64,000 nt of DNA from CBDFGT01 sp965247225 (GCA_965247225.1 CBDFGT010000027.1:186001-250000); one strand, 5' to 3'; shown: positions 1 through 9,816, numbered from the stretch's first letter. Program-made: numbers and translations. The notes: generated by a model from the letters alone, not told the origin.

Positions 1-390
1 CCGTCAGAAATTTCCGGCGGCATGAAACAGCGCGTTGGCATTGCGCGCGCCCTGTCCATGGAACCGAAAATCCTGTTGCTGGATGAGCCTTTCGGCGCAC
101 TGGACGCCCTCACCCGCGCCCATTTGCAGGACGCGGTGATGGAAATCCACGCCCGTCTTGGCAATACCATGATCATGATCACCCATGATGTCGATGAGGC
201 CGTGCTGCTGTCCGACCGGATCGTCATGATGACAAACGGCCCCTCTGCCCGCATCGGCGAAGTCCTCGATGTGGCGATTGCCCGCCCGCGTGACCGTCTG
301 GTGCTGGCCGCAGACCGGACCTATCTCAAATCCCGCGAAGCCGTGCTGAAGTTCCTCTACGAACGTCACCGTTTCGTCGAAGCCGCATGA
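1..390 (+). CDS. Nitrate ABC transporter ATP-binding protein, C-terminal part (cut by window edge)
   Basis: Only the C-terminal 129 codons are inside the window; the reading frame is open from base 1. It begins in the ABC signature (S-G-G-M-K-Q-R-V), followed by Walker B (ILLLDEPFGALDALTR) and the switch histidine (MITHDVDEA). This is the NrtD/SsuB/TauB-type ATPase of the nitrate/sulfonate/taurine class, which would energise import at the inner membrane. Its stop overlaps the nitrite reductase gene region (ATGA at 387), and the next three genes reduce nitrite and nitrate, so nitrate (NrtD/NasD) is the likely substrate. The substrate is inferred from context; the ABC assignment is seen directly. 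Confidence 0.9.
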   Translation, partial: PSEISGGMKQRVGIARALSMEPKILLLDEPFGALDALTRAHLQDAVMEIHARLGNTMIMITHDVDEAVLLSDRIVMMTNGPSARIGEVLDVAIARPRDRLVLAADRTYLKSREAVLKFLYERHRFVEAA

Positions 391-401
391 AGGGCATCAC
401 C

Positions 402-2849
402 ATGGTTGAAAAACTTGTTATTATCGGCAACGGCATGGCCCCGGGCCGCATGCTGGAACATCTCCTGGACACGGCTCCCGGACTGTTTGACATAACCATT
501 TTCAATGCAGAACCCCGCGTGAACTACAACCGGCTGATGCTCTCCCCTGTCCTGTCAGGCGAGAAGACCTATAAAGACATCATCACCCATGATGATGCCT
601 GGTACGAAACCCACGGCGTGACCCTGCACAAGGGTGTGAAAATCGTACATGTTGACCGGGTGGCAAAGACAGTCACCGGTGAAAATGGCATGACGGCACC
701 CTATGACAGGTTGATCATGGCCACAGGATCGACCCCGTTCATCATTCCGGTTCCAGGCCATCAACTGCCCGGTGTCATGGTCTACCGCGATCTCGATGAT
801 GTTGAAAAAATGCTGGAAGTCGCGAGAGCAAAAGGCAGGGCTGTGGTCATCGGCGGTGGCCTTCTGGGGCTGGAAGCTGCCGCCGGTCTTCGTGAACAGG
901 GCATGGATGTCACGGTGCTGCATCTGACCGCAACATTGATGGACCGCCAGCTTGATCCTGCAGCGGCCTTCCTTCTGGAAAGGGCCATCACAGGGCGTGG
1001 TATCAAGGTCATCACCAAAGCCAATACCCGGGCCATTGTCGGCGACGACAGGGTCGAGGGCGTAAAGCTGGATAATGGCACGGTCCTGCCCTGTGATATG
1101 GTTGTCATGGCTGTCGGCATTCGCCCGTCAACCGCGCTTGCCAAAGAGGCTGGCCTGGAAATCGGTCGCGGGATTCTGGTGGACGACGCCATGTGCACAT
1201 CCGACCCGTCCATTTACGCCCTGGGCGAGTGCGCCGAACATCGCGGTATCGTTTATGGTCTGGTGGCCCCGCTGTACGAAATGGCCAATGTGCTGGCAGA
1301 CCGGCTGACGGGTGGAATTGCCGAATACAAGGGATCGGTCACATCTACGAAGCTCAAGGTCACGGGCATCGACCTGTTTTCTGCCGGTGACTTTGCCGAA
1401 GGCGAAGGCCGCGAGGAAATTGTTTTGCGTGATGCTTCAGCAGGTGTCTACAAGAGACTGGTTTTAAAAGAAAATAAAATTATTGGCGCGGTTCTTTATG
1501 GGGAGACTGGCGACGGGGCATGGTTCTTTGATCACCTCAGGAAATCCAGTGACATCACTGAGATGCGCGACACGCTGATCTTCGGCCAGGCCTATCAGGG
1601 AGGCTCCCCCCTGGACCCTACGGCGGCCGTTGCAGCCTTGCCGGATGATGCCGAGATCTGCGGATGCAACGGTGTCTGCAAGGGCAAGATTGTAACGGCC
1701 ATCACGGCAAAGGGACTGAAGGGGCTGGATGACGTCCGCGCCCACACAAAGGCTTCGGCGTCCTGCGGCTCCTGCACAGGGCTGGTGGAACAGTTGCTTG
1801 TGGCAACGCTGGGGGGTGCCTATAACCCCGCGGCGGTACAACCCATGTGCGGCTGCACGGACCTTGGCCATGATGATGTGCGCCGTTTGATCATCGCCAG
1901 GGGATTGAAATCCATTCCTGCCGTGATGCAGGAGCTGGAATGGAAAACCTCCTGCGGCTGTGCCAAATGCCGCCCGGCATTGAATTACTATCTCGTCTGC
2001 AACTGGCCGGATGTCTATGCCGATGATTACCAGTCGCGTTACATCAACGAGCGCGTTCACGCGAATATCCAGAAAGACGGCACCTATTCCGTTGTTCCGC
2101 GCATGTGGGGCGGCATGACATCGTCAACGGAGTTGCGGGCGATTGCCGACGTGGTCGACAAGTTCGAGATCCCGGCCGTCAAGGTGACCGGCGGCCAGCG
2201 CATCGATCTGCTCGGCATCCACAAGGAAGACCTGCCTGCTGTCTGGGCCGATCTCGGCAAGGCCGGATTTGTTTCCGGCCAGGCCTATGCCAAAGGTTTG
2301 AGAACCGTAAAAACCTGCGTCGGGACAGACTGGTGCCGGTTCGGTACCCAGGATTCCACCGGGCTTGGCATTCGCATCGAAAAATTCATGTGGGGTTCGT
2401 GGACACCGGCCAAGCTGAAAATGGCCGTGTCTGGCTGTCCGCGCAACTGTGCCGAAGCCACTTGCAAGGATATTGGCATCATATGTGTCGATTCAGGTTT
2501 CGATATCCATTTTGCCGGTGCAGCAGGTCTCGATATCAAGGGCACCGAGGTTCTGGGCCATGTGAACACCGGGGACGAGGCCCTGGAACACGTCGTGGCC
2601 CTGACCCAGATGTATCGCGAACAGGCGCGCTATCTCGAACGCATCTACAAATGGGCCAAACGTATCGGTCTGGATGAAATCCGCCGCCAGATCATGGACG
2701 ATACCGACAGGCGCAAGGCTTATTTCGACCGCTTCGTTTTCAGCCAGACATTTGCACAGGTTGACCCATGGTCGGAGCGGGTTTCGGGCAAGGACAAGCA
2801 TGAATTCCAGCCCATGGCGACCATCGGCTTTTCCCAGGCAGCGGAGTAA
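402..2849 (+). CDS. nirB: Assimilatory nitrite reductase [NAD(P)H] large subunit
   Basis: Reduces nitrite to ammonium in the cytoplasm with six electrons from NAD(P)H. Order of domains: N-terminal FAD/NAD(P)H pyridine nucleotide-disulfide oxidoreductase (VIIGNGMAPG near the start, second Rossmann motif VVIGGGLLGLEAA); two BFD-like [2Fe-2S] segments with Cys clusters (CGCNGVC and CGSCTG near residues 420-455, then CGC and CGCAKC); and a C-terminal siroheme/[4Fe-4S] half with CVGTDWC near 640 and SGCPRNCAEATC near 677. Length (815 aa) is normal. An upstream ATG at 387 overlaps the previous stop, but GAAGGG at 389-394 is well placed for the ATG at 402, which is preferred. Next comes nirD, 4 bp downstream. 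Confidence 0.95.
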   Translation: MVEKLVIIGNGMAPGRMLEHLLDTAPGLFDITIFNAEPRVNYNRLMLSPVLSGEKTYKDIITHDDAWYETHGVTLHKGVKIVHVDRVAKTVTGENGMTAPYDRLIMATGSTPFIIPVPGHQLPGVMVYRDLDDVEKMLEVARAKGRAVVIGGGLLGLEAAAGLREQGMDVTVLHLTATLMDRQLDPAAAFLLERAITGRGIKVITKANTRAIVGDDRVEGVKLDNGTVLPCDMVVMAVGIRPSTALAKEAGLEIGRGILVDDAMCTSDPSIYALGECAEHRGIVYGLVAPLYEMANVLADRLTGGIAEYKGSVTSTKLKVTGIDLFSAGDFAEGEGREEIVLRDASAGVYKRLVLKENKIIGAVLYGETGDGAWFFDHLRKSSDITEMRDTLIFGQAYQGGSPLDPTAAVAALPDDAEICGCNGVCKGKIVTAITAKGLKGLDDVRAHTKASASCGSCTGLVEQLLVATLGGAYNPAAVQPMCGCTDLGHDDVRRLIIARGLKSIPAVMQELEWKTSCGCAKCRPALNYYLVCNWPDVYADDYQSRYINERVHANIQKDGTYSVVPRMWGGMTSSTELRAIADVVDKFEIPAVKVTGGQRIDLLGIHKEDLPAVWADLGKAGFVSGQAYAKGLRTVKTCVGTDWCRFGTQDSTGLGIRIEKFMWGSWTPAKLKMAVSGCPRNCAEATCKDIGIICVDSGFDIHFAGAAGLDIKGTEVLGHVNTGDEALEHVVALTQMYREQARYLERIYKWAKRIGLDEIRRQIMDDTDRRKAYFDRFVFSQTFAQVDPWSERVSGKDKHEFQPMATIGFSQAAE

Positions 2850-2853
2850 GGAC

Positions 2854-3183
2854 ATGAACTGGACGCAAATCGGTACACTATCAGACATTCCCCTGCGCGG
2901 TGCACGCTGCATCAGGACACCGCTTGGAAAAATCGCTGTGTTCAGAACTGCGGACAATCAGGTTTTCGCGATGGAAGACCACTGCCCGCACAAGGGCGGC
3001 CCCCTGAGCCAGGGAATCGTCCATGGAAAAGCCGTCACCTGCCCGCTGCACAATATGGTCATATCACTGGAAACCGGCAGGGCGCTGGGTGCAGACGAAG
3101 GCGAGGTGCGCACGCTGGAAATCCGCAACACCAACGGTGTCCTGTATCTGGCCATCGAACCGAATCTGGCAGCGGCGGAATGA
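2854..3183 (+). CDS. nirD: Nitrite reductase [NAD(P)H] small subunit
   Basis: 109-residue Rieske-fold partner of NirB, beginning MNWTQIGTLSDIP. It keeps a complete Rieske-type ligand set, C44-P-H46 and C63-P-L-H66, whereas many enterobacterial NirD proteins have lost these residues, so this one may still bind a [2Fe-2S] cluster. The frame is open upstream inside nirB, but the ATG at 2854 follows nirB's stop by 4 bp with a GTAAGGA ribosome-binding site. Its own stop overlaps the nitrate reductase start (ATGA at 3180). Role by family and context: electron-transfer or assembly subunit for nitrite reduction to ammonium. Confidence 0.93.
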   Translation: MNWTQIGTLSDIPLRGARCIRTPLGKIAVFRTADNQVFAMEDHCPHKGGPLSQGIVHGKAVTCPLHNMVISLETGRALGADEGEVRTLEIRNTNGVLYLAIEPNLAAAE

Positions 3184-5876
3184 AGGCACAACCGGCAACT
3201 CGATCCTCTTTTGTGGACGTGAAAACCACATGCCCCTATTGCGGCGTCGGTTGCGGTATCATTGCCGCCACGGATACAGCCGGCAAGGTCACGGTCAAAG
3301 GCGATCCGGACCACCCCGCCAATTTCGGGCGGCTCTGCTCCAAAGGCTCGGCCCTTGCTGAAACGATCGATCTGGACGGTCGGCTGCTGTTTCCCGAAAT
3401 TGCCGGAAAACGCGCCTCCCTTGATGATGCGCTGGGACTGGTCGCAGAGACCTTTCTCAGGACCATCAAAGAGCACGGCCCCGATTCCGTGGCTTTCTAT
3501 GTTTCCGGGCAATGCCTGACGGAAGACTATTATGTCGCCAACAAGCTGATGAAAGGCTTCATCGGCTCTGCCAATATCGACACCAATTCAAGGCTTTGCA
3601 TGGCCTCGTCCGTGGCCGGTCACAAGCGCGCCTTCGGCACGGACACCGTGCCTGGAACCTACGAAGATTTTGAACAGGCCGATCTGGTCATCCTGACCGG
3701 CTCCAATCTGGCCTGGTGTCATCCGGTCATCTACCAGCGCATCGCCGCTGCCAAGGCGGCCCGGCCGGGCATGAAAATCGTGCTGGTCGATCCCCGGCGC
3801 ACCATGACCGCCGATATTGCCGACATGCATCTGGCTATCCGTCCGGACGGGGATGTAGCCCTTTTCAACGGACTTCTGGCCCACATTGCCCGCACGGGTG
3901 CGATCCGGTGGAGCTTTGTCCGCAACCACACCAACGGCTTTTCCGAAAGCCTGTCAGCCGCGCAGGAACTCACGCTCAATGACCTTGAAGCTGCAACAGG
4001 TCTGCCTGCCTCACAACTGCTCGCCTTCTATCGCCTGTTTGAAGTAACCGAGAAAGTGGTCACCGCCTTCAGCCAGGGGGTCAATCAGTCCTTCTCCGGC
4101 TCCGACAAGGTCAACGCCATCATCAACTGCCATCTGGCTACCAATCGCATTGGCCGTCCCGGCATGGGTCCGTTCTCGCTGACAGGCCAGCCCAATGCCA
4201 TGGGTGGCCGGGAGGTGGGCGGCCTTGCCAACATGCTGGCAGCCCATATGGAAATCGGCGACCCTGAGGCGAGAGACCGTGTGCAGCGTTTCTGGAATGC
4301 CCCGGCAATGGCGCAACGGCCGGGTCTCAAGGCCGTTGACATGTTCAAGGCTGTGGCTGACGGACGCATCAGGGCCATCTGGATCATGTCCACCAATCCG
4401 GTCGTATCCATGCCGGATGCCGATGCCGTGCGCGATGCCTTGCAAGCCTGCCCTTTTGTGGTTGTTTCCGACATTATGCGCACAACCGACACGACCGTTC
4501 TGGCCGATGTCCTGCTGCCTGCCCTTGGCTGGGGCGAAAAGGAAGGCACGGTTACCAATTCGGAACGGCGGATCTCCCGCCAGCGCACGTTCCTGCCAGC
4601 GCCGGGAGAGGCACGGGCCGACTGGTGGCAAATGGCCGAGGTCGGCAGACGCATGGGCTTTGCAAAAGCCTTTGCCTACCGGACTGCAGGTGAGGTCTTC
4701 GCCGAACATGCCGCCCTTTCGGCCTTTGAAAACAACGAAAGCCGCGATTTTGATATTGGTGCCTATGCCGGTCTGGAGGAACACCAGTTTGATGCACTGG
4801 AACCCTTCCAGTGGCCGCAAGCCAAAGGTCAAACACGCAAGGATACGCGCTTTTTTGCCGACGGGGCTTTTTTCACGCCGGACAAAAAGGCACGCTTTGT
4901 GGCAACACCTGTGTCTGCCCGCGATCCGGTTTCAAAAGACTATCCGCTGGTTCTCAACACGGGACGCATCCGCGACCATTGGCACACCATGACCCGCACC
5001 GGCAAGACAAGCCGCCTTTCCGCCCACTATGCCGAGCCTTTCGCCGAAATACACCCGCAGGACGCAGATCAACTGGGCATTGCGGATGCCAGCCTGGTTA
5101 CCGTCACCTCGCCGCATGGCAGCATCATTGTCCGTGCGCTGCTCACCCCCCGCCAGCAAGTCGGCTCGGTTTTCGTGCCGATGCACTGGACGGGGCAATA
5201 TGCCTCCAGCGCCCGCGTCGATACGCTCGTTCCCTCCGTTACCGATCCCGTATCCGGCCAGCCCGCCCTCAAGCATGTCGCCGTCCGTATAGGACCGGCC
5301 CCTGTCAGGGCCTATGGCTTTGCGGTGACCGCCAGACGGCCCGCACTGGACCCCGCTCCGGGGAATGCCGACTACTGGGCCCTTGCCAGGACGGACAATG
5401 GCTGGCGGGTGGAACTGGGCTTTCAATCACCGCCCGGTGACTGGTCTGCCTGGGCCAGGAAAGCCTTTGATCTGGACGATACGAACGAATCTGTAGGCTA
5501 TGCCGACAGCACATCCGGGCAGTATCGTCTGGCCTTTTTTGCCGGGGAACGGCTGGTCGCCAGCCTGTTCGTCGCACCCGGTCCGGTCGCCGTATCGCGC
5601 GTCCATGGTGTCGATCAACTGCGCCAGCCGCATGGAGACCAGCGCAAGCGTTACGGAGTGATTGCTGGCAGACCCGGTGCCGGGCAGCCCGATGCAGGGG
5701 CGACGGTCTGTGCCTGTTTCTCCATCGGGATCAACCAGATTACCGCAGCCGTTGCCATGGGCTGCACAAGCGTCTCCGCCATTGGTGAAAACCTGAAAGC
5801 AGGCACCAATTGCGGCTCCTGCAGGTCCGAAATCAGGGGGATCATTGATCGTTGCACGATCGCTGCCGCACAATGA
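3180..5876 (+). CDS. nasA: Assimilatory nitrate reductase, catalytic subunit
   Basis: 898-residue molybdenum bis-MGD oxidoreductase that reduces nitrate to nitrite in the cytoplasm. The N-terminus has the [4Fe-4S] ligands C18-x2-C21-x3-C25 and C53 of the NapA/NasA/FdhF family. The middle holds molybdopterin domains (SRLCMASSVAGHKRAFG; NAMGGREVGG), followed by the molydopterin-dinucleotide-binding domain (LNTGRIRDHWHTMTRTGK). The last ~50 residues form a BFD-like [2Fe-2S] domain (CACFSIG ... NCGSC), as in NasA versions that take electrons from a ferredoxin-like or flavoprotein partner. No signal peptide or Tat motif. It overlaps nirD by 4 bp, so the cluster is transcribed as one unit. It converges with the kinase gene downstream, leaving a 12-bp gap. 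Confidence 0.95.
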   Translation: MKAQPATRSSFVDVKTTCPYCGVGCGIIAATDTAGKVTVKGDPDHPANFGRLCSKGSALAETIDLDGRLLFPEIAGKRASLDDALGLVAETFLRTIKEHGPDSVAFYVSGQCLTEDYYVANKLMKGFIGSANIDTNSRLCMASSVAGHKRAFGTDTVPGTYEDFEQADLVILTGSNLAWCHPVIYQRIAAAKAARPGMKIVLVDPRRTMTADIADMHLAIRPDGDVALFNGLLAHIARTGAIRWSFVRNHTNGFSESLSAAQELTLNDLEAATGLPASQLLAFYRLFEVTEKVVTAFSQGVNQSFSGSDKVNAIINCHLATNRIGRPGMGPFSLTGQPNAMGGREVGGLANMLAAHMEIGDPEARDRVQRFWNAPAMAQRPGLKAVDMFKAVADGRIRAIWIMSTNPVVSMPDADAVRDALQACPFVVVSDIMRTTDTTVLADVLLPALGWGEKEGTVTNSERRISRQRTFLPAPGEARADWWQMAEVGRRMGFAKAFAYRTAGEVFAEHAALSAFENNESRDFDIGAYAGLEEHQFDALEPFQWPQAKGQTRKDTRFFADGAFFTPDKKARFVATPVSARDPVSKDYPLVLNTGRIRDHWHTMTRTGKTSRLSAHYAEPFAEIHPQDADQLGIADASLVTVTSPHGSIIVRALLTPRQQVGSVFVPMHWTGQYASSARVDTLVPSVTDPVSGQPALKHVAVRIGPAPVRAYGFAVTARRPALDPAPGNADYWALARTDNGWRVELGFQSPPGDWSAWARKAFDLDDTNESVGYADSTSGQYRLAFFAGERLVASLFVAPGPVAVSRVHGVDQLRQPHGDQRKRYGVIAGRPGAGQPDAGATVCACFSIGINQITAAVAMGCTSVSAIGENLKAGTNCGSCRSEIRGIIDRCTIAAAQ

Positions 5877-5888
5877 GGTGACACAGTC

Positions 5889-7307
5889 TCATCTCTGGCT
5901 GACGATGGCACTCCAGCGCTGAAAATAGTCTTCAAGCCCTTCAATATGCACCGGATCACAGACAACGCACGGGTCGCGAAACGGTGACGTTCCAAAGCTT
6001 TCAAAGGCCAGCGCCGCCGCGCCGGATGCAGTGCCTTCGGCCTGCCCGTTTACCAGCACGGTCTGGTTCCTGCAAAGGGCTGCCAGAAGACGCGGGAAGA
6101 CTGCGTTATTGGCCAGACCGCCATCAACAATCACCATATTGTCTGACTGCACCATGGACAGGACTGTGGCACTCATGCAGGCCAGATAGAGCGAGCCGAT
6201 GGCCGACCGCTCCCGTTCGGTCTCGGGCTCCGGACCTGTCAGGAAGCCCGCCTGCCCGCCAAACGGGCCACCGGCCGCAAAACCCGGCAGCGCCATCTGT
6301 CCCCTTGCAATGGCGGCTTCCACATCCGAAAGGGTAATGGCAACCCTGGAATTGCCGGAAATCAGGTCAAATTCCCGCCCGCCCATAAACCTTGCCGTCA
6401 CAACAGGATCATGGTCCACAGACACATTGGCCAGCATGTCGCGCGTCTGGTCGAGAACCGACAGAGGGGCAGCCGTATTGAAAACAATGACCCATGTTCC
6501 CGTCGAGATCAGACTGAAGGAATGATAGCCGAGCGCCCGGTAAAAATAGAGGGACGCATTGCTGTCATGCACACCATTGTGAACCGTCAATGGCCGGTGC
6601 GTCCCGTCAGAAAGCGTAACCACATGCGTGCCTGCGGCTTCGCCCGCCCGCACAAAGCCGGGAAACTTGTCGCGCCAGCCCATGGTGTCAACGAGACTGC
6701 TGAAATCGTCAAGCTCCGGCGCCCAGAGATGGGAATGGCATCCGATAAAACTGACTTCGGAGGCAAGGGCACCGCACAGCTTCCAGTTCCAGTATTGCGG
6801 ATAGGACAGGATCGCGTCACACTTGGCAAAAACTTCCGGATATGCACGCGCACGCCAGAGAATATGCAGGCCGTAATTCAAGCCCGCCGGCAGGTTCGGC
6901 GACCGTGTTTGCGCAAAGGGTGGCGACACCGCACGGAATTCCGCCTCAACATCCGCTGGCGCTGCACATTCATAATCAAGGATCGGCAGTGCAAGCTGAT
7001 TATCCGCAATCATGGCAAATGTGCAGCCATGTGTGGTAATCATGATTCGGTTACACGCATAATCAGAGGCCGCCTCCCGCAGGACATCCTGCATCCAGCC
7101 CCATAAATGGGCGTCATCCATCACGCGGGCCTCGTCATCCTTCAGCCAGCGCGGTGTGGTTCTGGCAGAGGCCAAAACCTGCCCGTCGCTTGCAAAGACC
7201 AGAATTTTGGCATTGGTTTTGCCAAAATCAAAAACGGCCAGGCTGGAACCCGTAAAACCGGACCCTGTCGGCCTTTCCGTCCGATCGTGGCCATGCAAAA
7301 GCCTCAT
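5889..7307 (-). CDS. FGGY-family carbohydrate kinase
   Basis: 472-residue sugar kinase of the rhamnulokinase/fuculokinase branch. Visible landmarks are the N-terminal phosphate loop (DFGKTNAK around residue 28), a central SLISTGTWV segment and a C-terminal adenosine motif (IVDGGLANNAVFPRL). It would phosphorylate an incoming sugar or ketose with ATP in the cytoplasm. It overlaps the upstream DeoR regulator by 4 bp (ATGA), and the pair diverges from an RbsA/RbsC-type importer. The layout resembles rhizobial rhamnose loci (DeoR regulator, kinase and ABC importer), but no isomerase, aldolase or mutarotase gene is present, so the exact sugar is not assigned. Confidence 0.85.
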   Translation of the reverse strand: MRLLHGHDRTERPTGSGFTGSSLAVFDFGKTNAKILVFASDGQVLASARTTPRWLKDDEARVMDDAHLWGWMQDVLREAASDYACNRIMITTHGCTFAMIADNQLALPILDYECAAPADVEAEFRAVSPPFAQTRSPNLPAGLNYGLHILWRARAYPEVFAKCDAILSYPQYWNWKLCGALASEVSFIGCHSHLWAPELDDFSSLVDTMGWRDKFPGFVRAGEAAGTHVVTLSDGTHRPLTVHNGVHDSNASLYFYRALGYHSFSLISTGTWVIVFNTAAPLSVLDQTRDMLANVSVDHDPVVTARFMGGREFDLISGNSRVAITLSDVEAAIARGQMALPGFAAGGPFGGQAGFLTGPEPETERERSAIGSLYLACMSATVLSMVQSDNMVIVDGGLANNAVFPRLLAALCRNQTVLVNGQAEGTASGAAALAFESFGTSPFRDPCVVCDPVHIEGLEDYFQRWSAIVSQR

Positions 7308-8107
7308 GGCACATCCTGCCTCGCAACATTGGCAATGATCACGTCAATTCCCTCGTTCTTCAGCATATCCACATGGGTTTCCGAAATACGGTCATCCGTG
7401 ATCAGCGTGTTGATCCGCGCCAGCGGCATCACCGAAAACCGTGCACGGATATCAAATTTGCTGCTGTCGGCCAGCACAACAATATCATCAGCCTTTGCGG
7501 CAAGCCGGGTGATGACCTTTTCCATCAGCGGATGCGATTCAATAATACCTTCGCCGGTAATACCCTGGGCACCGAGGAAGAATTTGGAAGCAAAGAAATC
7601 CGGGTCCGGAAGCGTCGAGGAATAGACAATACCCGGTTCCCGATACAGCTCACCGCCGGCAAGCGTCAGGTGACAACACCCGCTCTCCCACAGGGACGCT
7701 GCCAGAGGCATCGAATTTGTAAAGATTTTCAGGCTGCGGCGCGACAGCATCTGGGCAAACAGGAAGCAGGTCGTCCCGCCGTTGATCACCAGGCTGTCGC
7801 CGTCCCGGCACAGTTTTTCAGCAGCAAGCGCAATGGCGCGTTTGGCATCAACGTTGATGACCTGGTTTTCCGTAAACGGGCGCGAGTGCATCCGCGGCAG
7901 GGATGCACTTTCCGGCAGCGCTATACCGCCAAACACCTTGCGGATGACACCGGCTTCATGCAATTTTGCAATATCACGCCGGATGGTTGCCGGGGATACA
8001 TCCAGAACGTCCAGCAGGTCTTTCACGGTTGCAAAGGGCCGGTCGAGCAGCGCTTCCCGGATAATGCGATAGCGTTCCTGCTCACTTGCTTCCACTGCCA
8101 TGATCAT
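7304..8107 (-). CDS. DeoR-family transcriptional repressor
   Basis: 267-residue regulator with an N-terminal DeoR helix-turn-helix (RYRIIREALLDRPFATVKDLL ... VSPATIRRDIAKLHEAG) and a C-terminal sugar-phosphate sensor domain (DGDSLVINGGTTCFLFAQ; DIVVLADSSKF; ITDDRISE). The frame is open further upstream, but the protein begins sensibly at ATG 8107 (MIMAVEASEQER). It lies upstream of the FGGY kinase with an ATGA overlap. DeoR proteins usually sense a phosphorylated sugar, so the product of the neighbouring kinase is the natural inducer. The likely target is the divergent promoter region 8108-8289. Confidence 0.9.
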   Translation of the reverse strand: MIMAVEASEQERYRIIREALLDRPFATVKDLLDVLDVSPATIRRDIAKLHEAGVIRKVFGGIALPESASLPRMHSRPFTENQVINVDAKRAIALAAEKLCRDGDSLVINGGTTCFLFAQMLSRRSLKIFTNSMPLAASLWESGCCHLTLAGGELYREPGIVYSSTLPDPDFFASKFFLGAQGITGEGIIESHPLMEKVITRLAAKADDIVVLADSSKFDIRARFSVMPLARINTLITDDRISETHVDMLKNEGIDVIIANVARQDVP

Positions 8108-8133
8108 CTGCTTTCCCAAAACCGGCCTCTTTG

Positions 8134-8214
8134 ATGCAATATCCGCAAAAAAAATGCAAGTTGGAAAAGTTTCAGCAGGTCTATTGACGAAATGCAATCG
8201 TTCATGCTTATATT
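8134..8214 (+). promoter_or_regulatory. Divergent control region: promoter and repeated ATGCAA boxes
   Basis: Between the DeoR gene and the importer operon, ATGCAA occurs three times on the plus strand, at 8134-8139, 8154-8159 and 8192-8197, spaced 20 and 38 bp apart (about two and four helical turns). A possible sigma-70 promoter for the importer is TTGACG (8184-8189) with TTATAT (8208-8213), an 18-bp spacer, placing the third box between -35 and -10. DeoR-type regulators often bind repeated boxes, so these are operator candidates. Inference only. Confidence 0.4.
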
Positions 8215-8289
8215 TAATCAATATAAAGACCGGGCGTTCTTCTTGGGAGAGGAGTGCAGCAAAGCCTGGTATCATCGGGAGGGGTGATC

Positions 8290-9816
8290 GTGTCTGAGGG
8301 CATTTTGCCATATGTCAGCCTTGCCGGCACGTCGAAGGCATTCGGCAGCATTACCGTTCTGAAAGACGTGAGCTTTGATATACGCCCCGGCGAAGTCCAC
8401 GCCCTGATGGGTGAAAATGGCGCTGGAAAATCCACACTGATCAAGATCATTTCCGGCCTTTACACGCCCGACACCGGCACAATGACCGTGATGGGCAGGG
8501 AGGTTCGCCACGCCTCCCCGCGCGATGCGGCGCGTCTGGGCATTGCCACAGTCTATCAGGAGCTTTTGCTCTTTCCCGAATTGACCGTGGCGGAAAACAT
8601 ATTCCTCGGGCATTACCCCAGGAAAGCCTGGGGCGGGATAGACTGGCCCACGGTGCGCAACCGGACACGCCAATTGCTCGACAGTCTCGACAGCCATGAC
8701 ATGGACGTCGACACCAGGGTTCTGAGCCTGTCTGTTGCCCAGCGCCAGCGCGTGGAAATTGCCAAGGCGCTCAGCCAGGATGCCAGGGTTATCATCATGG
8801 ATGAGCCGACTGCCTCGCTGGTGGATGCCGATGTTCGCCGTCTGATTACGGTTATCGAACAGCTCAAGGCCCGCGGTGTTGGCATTATCTATGTCAGCCA
8901 CCGCCTGCCGGAAGTCTTCACGCTCGCAGACCGCGTGACCGTTTTGCGGGATGGGGCACTGATTGCCACCAAACCCATTGCGGACGTTACCGAATCCAGC
9001 CTTGTGGCCATGATGGTGGGGCGCTCGATTGACCAGCTGTTCCCCAAAGCCGAGCCGTTGATGGGCAATACCATTCTGGAGGTCAACAACCTGTCCTGCG
9101 GGAAGCTCGTCAACAATATTTCCTTTTCGCTGAAAAAAGGCGAAATTCTGGGGATCGGCGGCCTTGTCGGCTCCGGGCGCACGGAACTGGCGCTCACACT
9201 GTTTGGCATAACACCGGCAGCCTCCGGCACAATCCGGATCGATGGCAGGGAGGCGTCCATCCAGTCGCCGCGTCAGGCCCGTGATCTGGGAATAGCCTAT
9301 GTGCCGGAGGACCGGGGCAGCCAGGGTCTGGTCAAATCCATGACCATCCAGCAGAACATATCCATGGCATCCCTCGACCGTGTGACCAGCGGTATTTTCA
9401 TCCGCTTTTCCCGTGAGGCCGCACGCGCCACGCAAGCCGCCAAAAGGCTGGGTGTTCGTGCCAGGGGCGGCATCAGACAGCAGGCAGGCAAGCTTTCCGG
9501 CGGCAACCAGCAAAAGGTGGTGATTGCCAAATGGCTGGAAACGGCACCGCGCATCCTGATCCTGGATGAACCGACCCGCGGCATAGATGTTGGTGCCAAG
9601 GCCGAAATCCACACGATGATGGGCGAACTGGCCCGCTCCGGCATGGCCATCATCATGATTTCCAGCGAATTGCCGGAGGTTCTGGGCATGAGTGACCGGG
9701 TGATGATCATGAACAATGGCCGTGTGGTCACCATTCTGGATCGAAAGGACGCAAGTCCTGAAGCCGTGGGCCTTGCCATGACCGACGCCCGCTCAGCGAC
9801 GGGTGCTGCCTTATGA
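8290..9816 (+). CDS. Sugar ABC transporter, fused ATP-binding protein (RbsA/RhaT-type)
   Basis: 508 residues with two ABC ATPase halves in tandem, the hallmark of CUT2 (ribose-type) sugar importers. The first half has Walker A GENGAGKS (41-48), signature LSVAQRQRVEIAKAL and Walker B VIIMDEPTASL. The second has the degenerate Walker A typical of the class (GGLVGSGRTEL), signature LSGGNQQKVVIAKWL and LILDEPTRGIDVGAK. Upstream in-frame GTGs exist at 8254 and 8284, but the GTG at 8290 is best placed after GGGAGGGG. Overlaps the permease by 4 bp (ATGA at 9813). Confidence 0.9.
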   Translation: MSEGILPYVSLAGTSKAFGSITVLKDVSFDIRPGEVHALMGENGAGKSTLIKIISGLYTPDTGTMTVMGREVRHASPRDAARLGIATVYQELLLFPELTVAENIFLGHYPRKAWGGIDWPTVRNRTRQLLDSLDSHDMDVDTRVLSLSVAQRQRVEIAKALSQDARVIIMDEPTASLVDADVRRLITVIEQLKARGVGIIYVSHRLPEVFTLADRVTVLRDGALIATKPIADVTESSLVAMMVGRSIDQLFPKAEPLMGNTILEVNNLSCGKLVNNISFSLKKGEILGIGGLVGSGRTELALTLFGITPAASGTIRIDGREASIQSPRQARDLGIAYVPEDRGSQGLVKSMTIQQNISMASLDRVTSGIFIRFSREAARATQAAKRLGVRARGGIRQQAGKLSGGNQQKVVIAKWLETAPRILILDEPTRGIDVGAKAEIHTMMGELARSGMAIIMISSELPEVLGMSDRVMIMNNGRVVTILDRKDASPEAVGLAMTDARSATGAAL

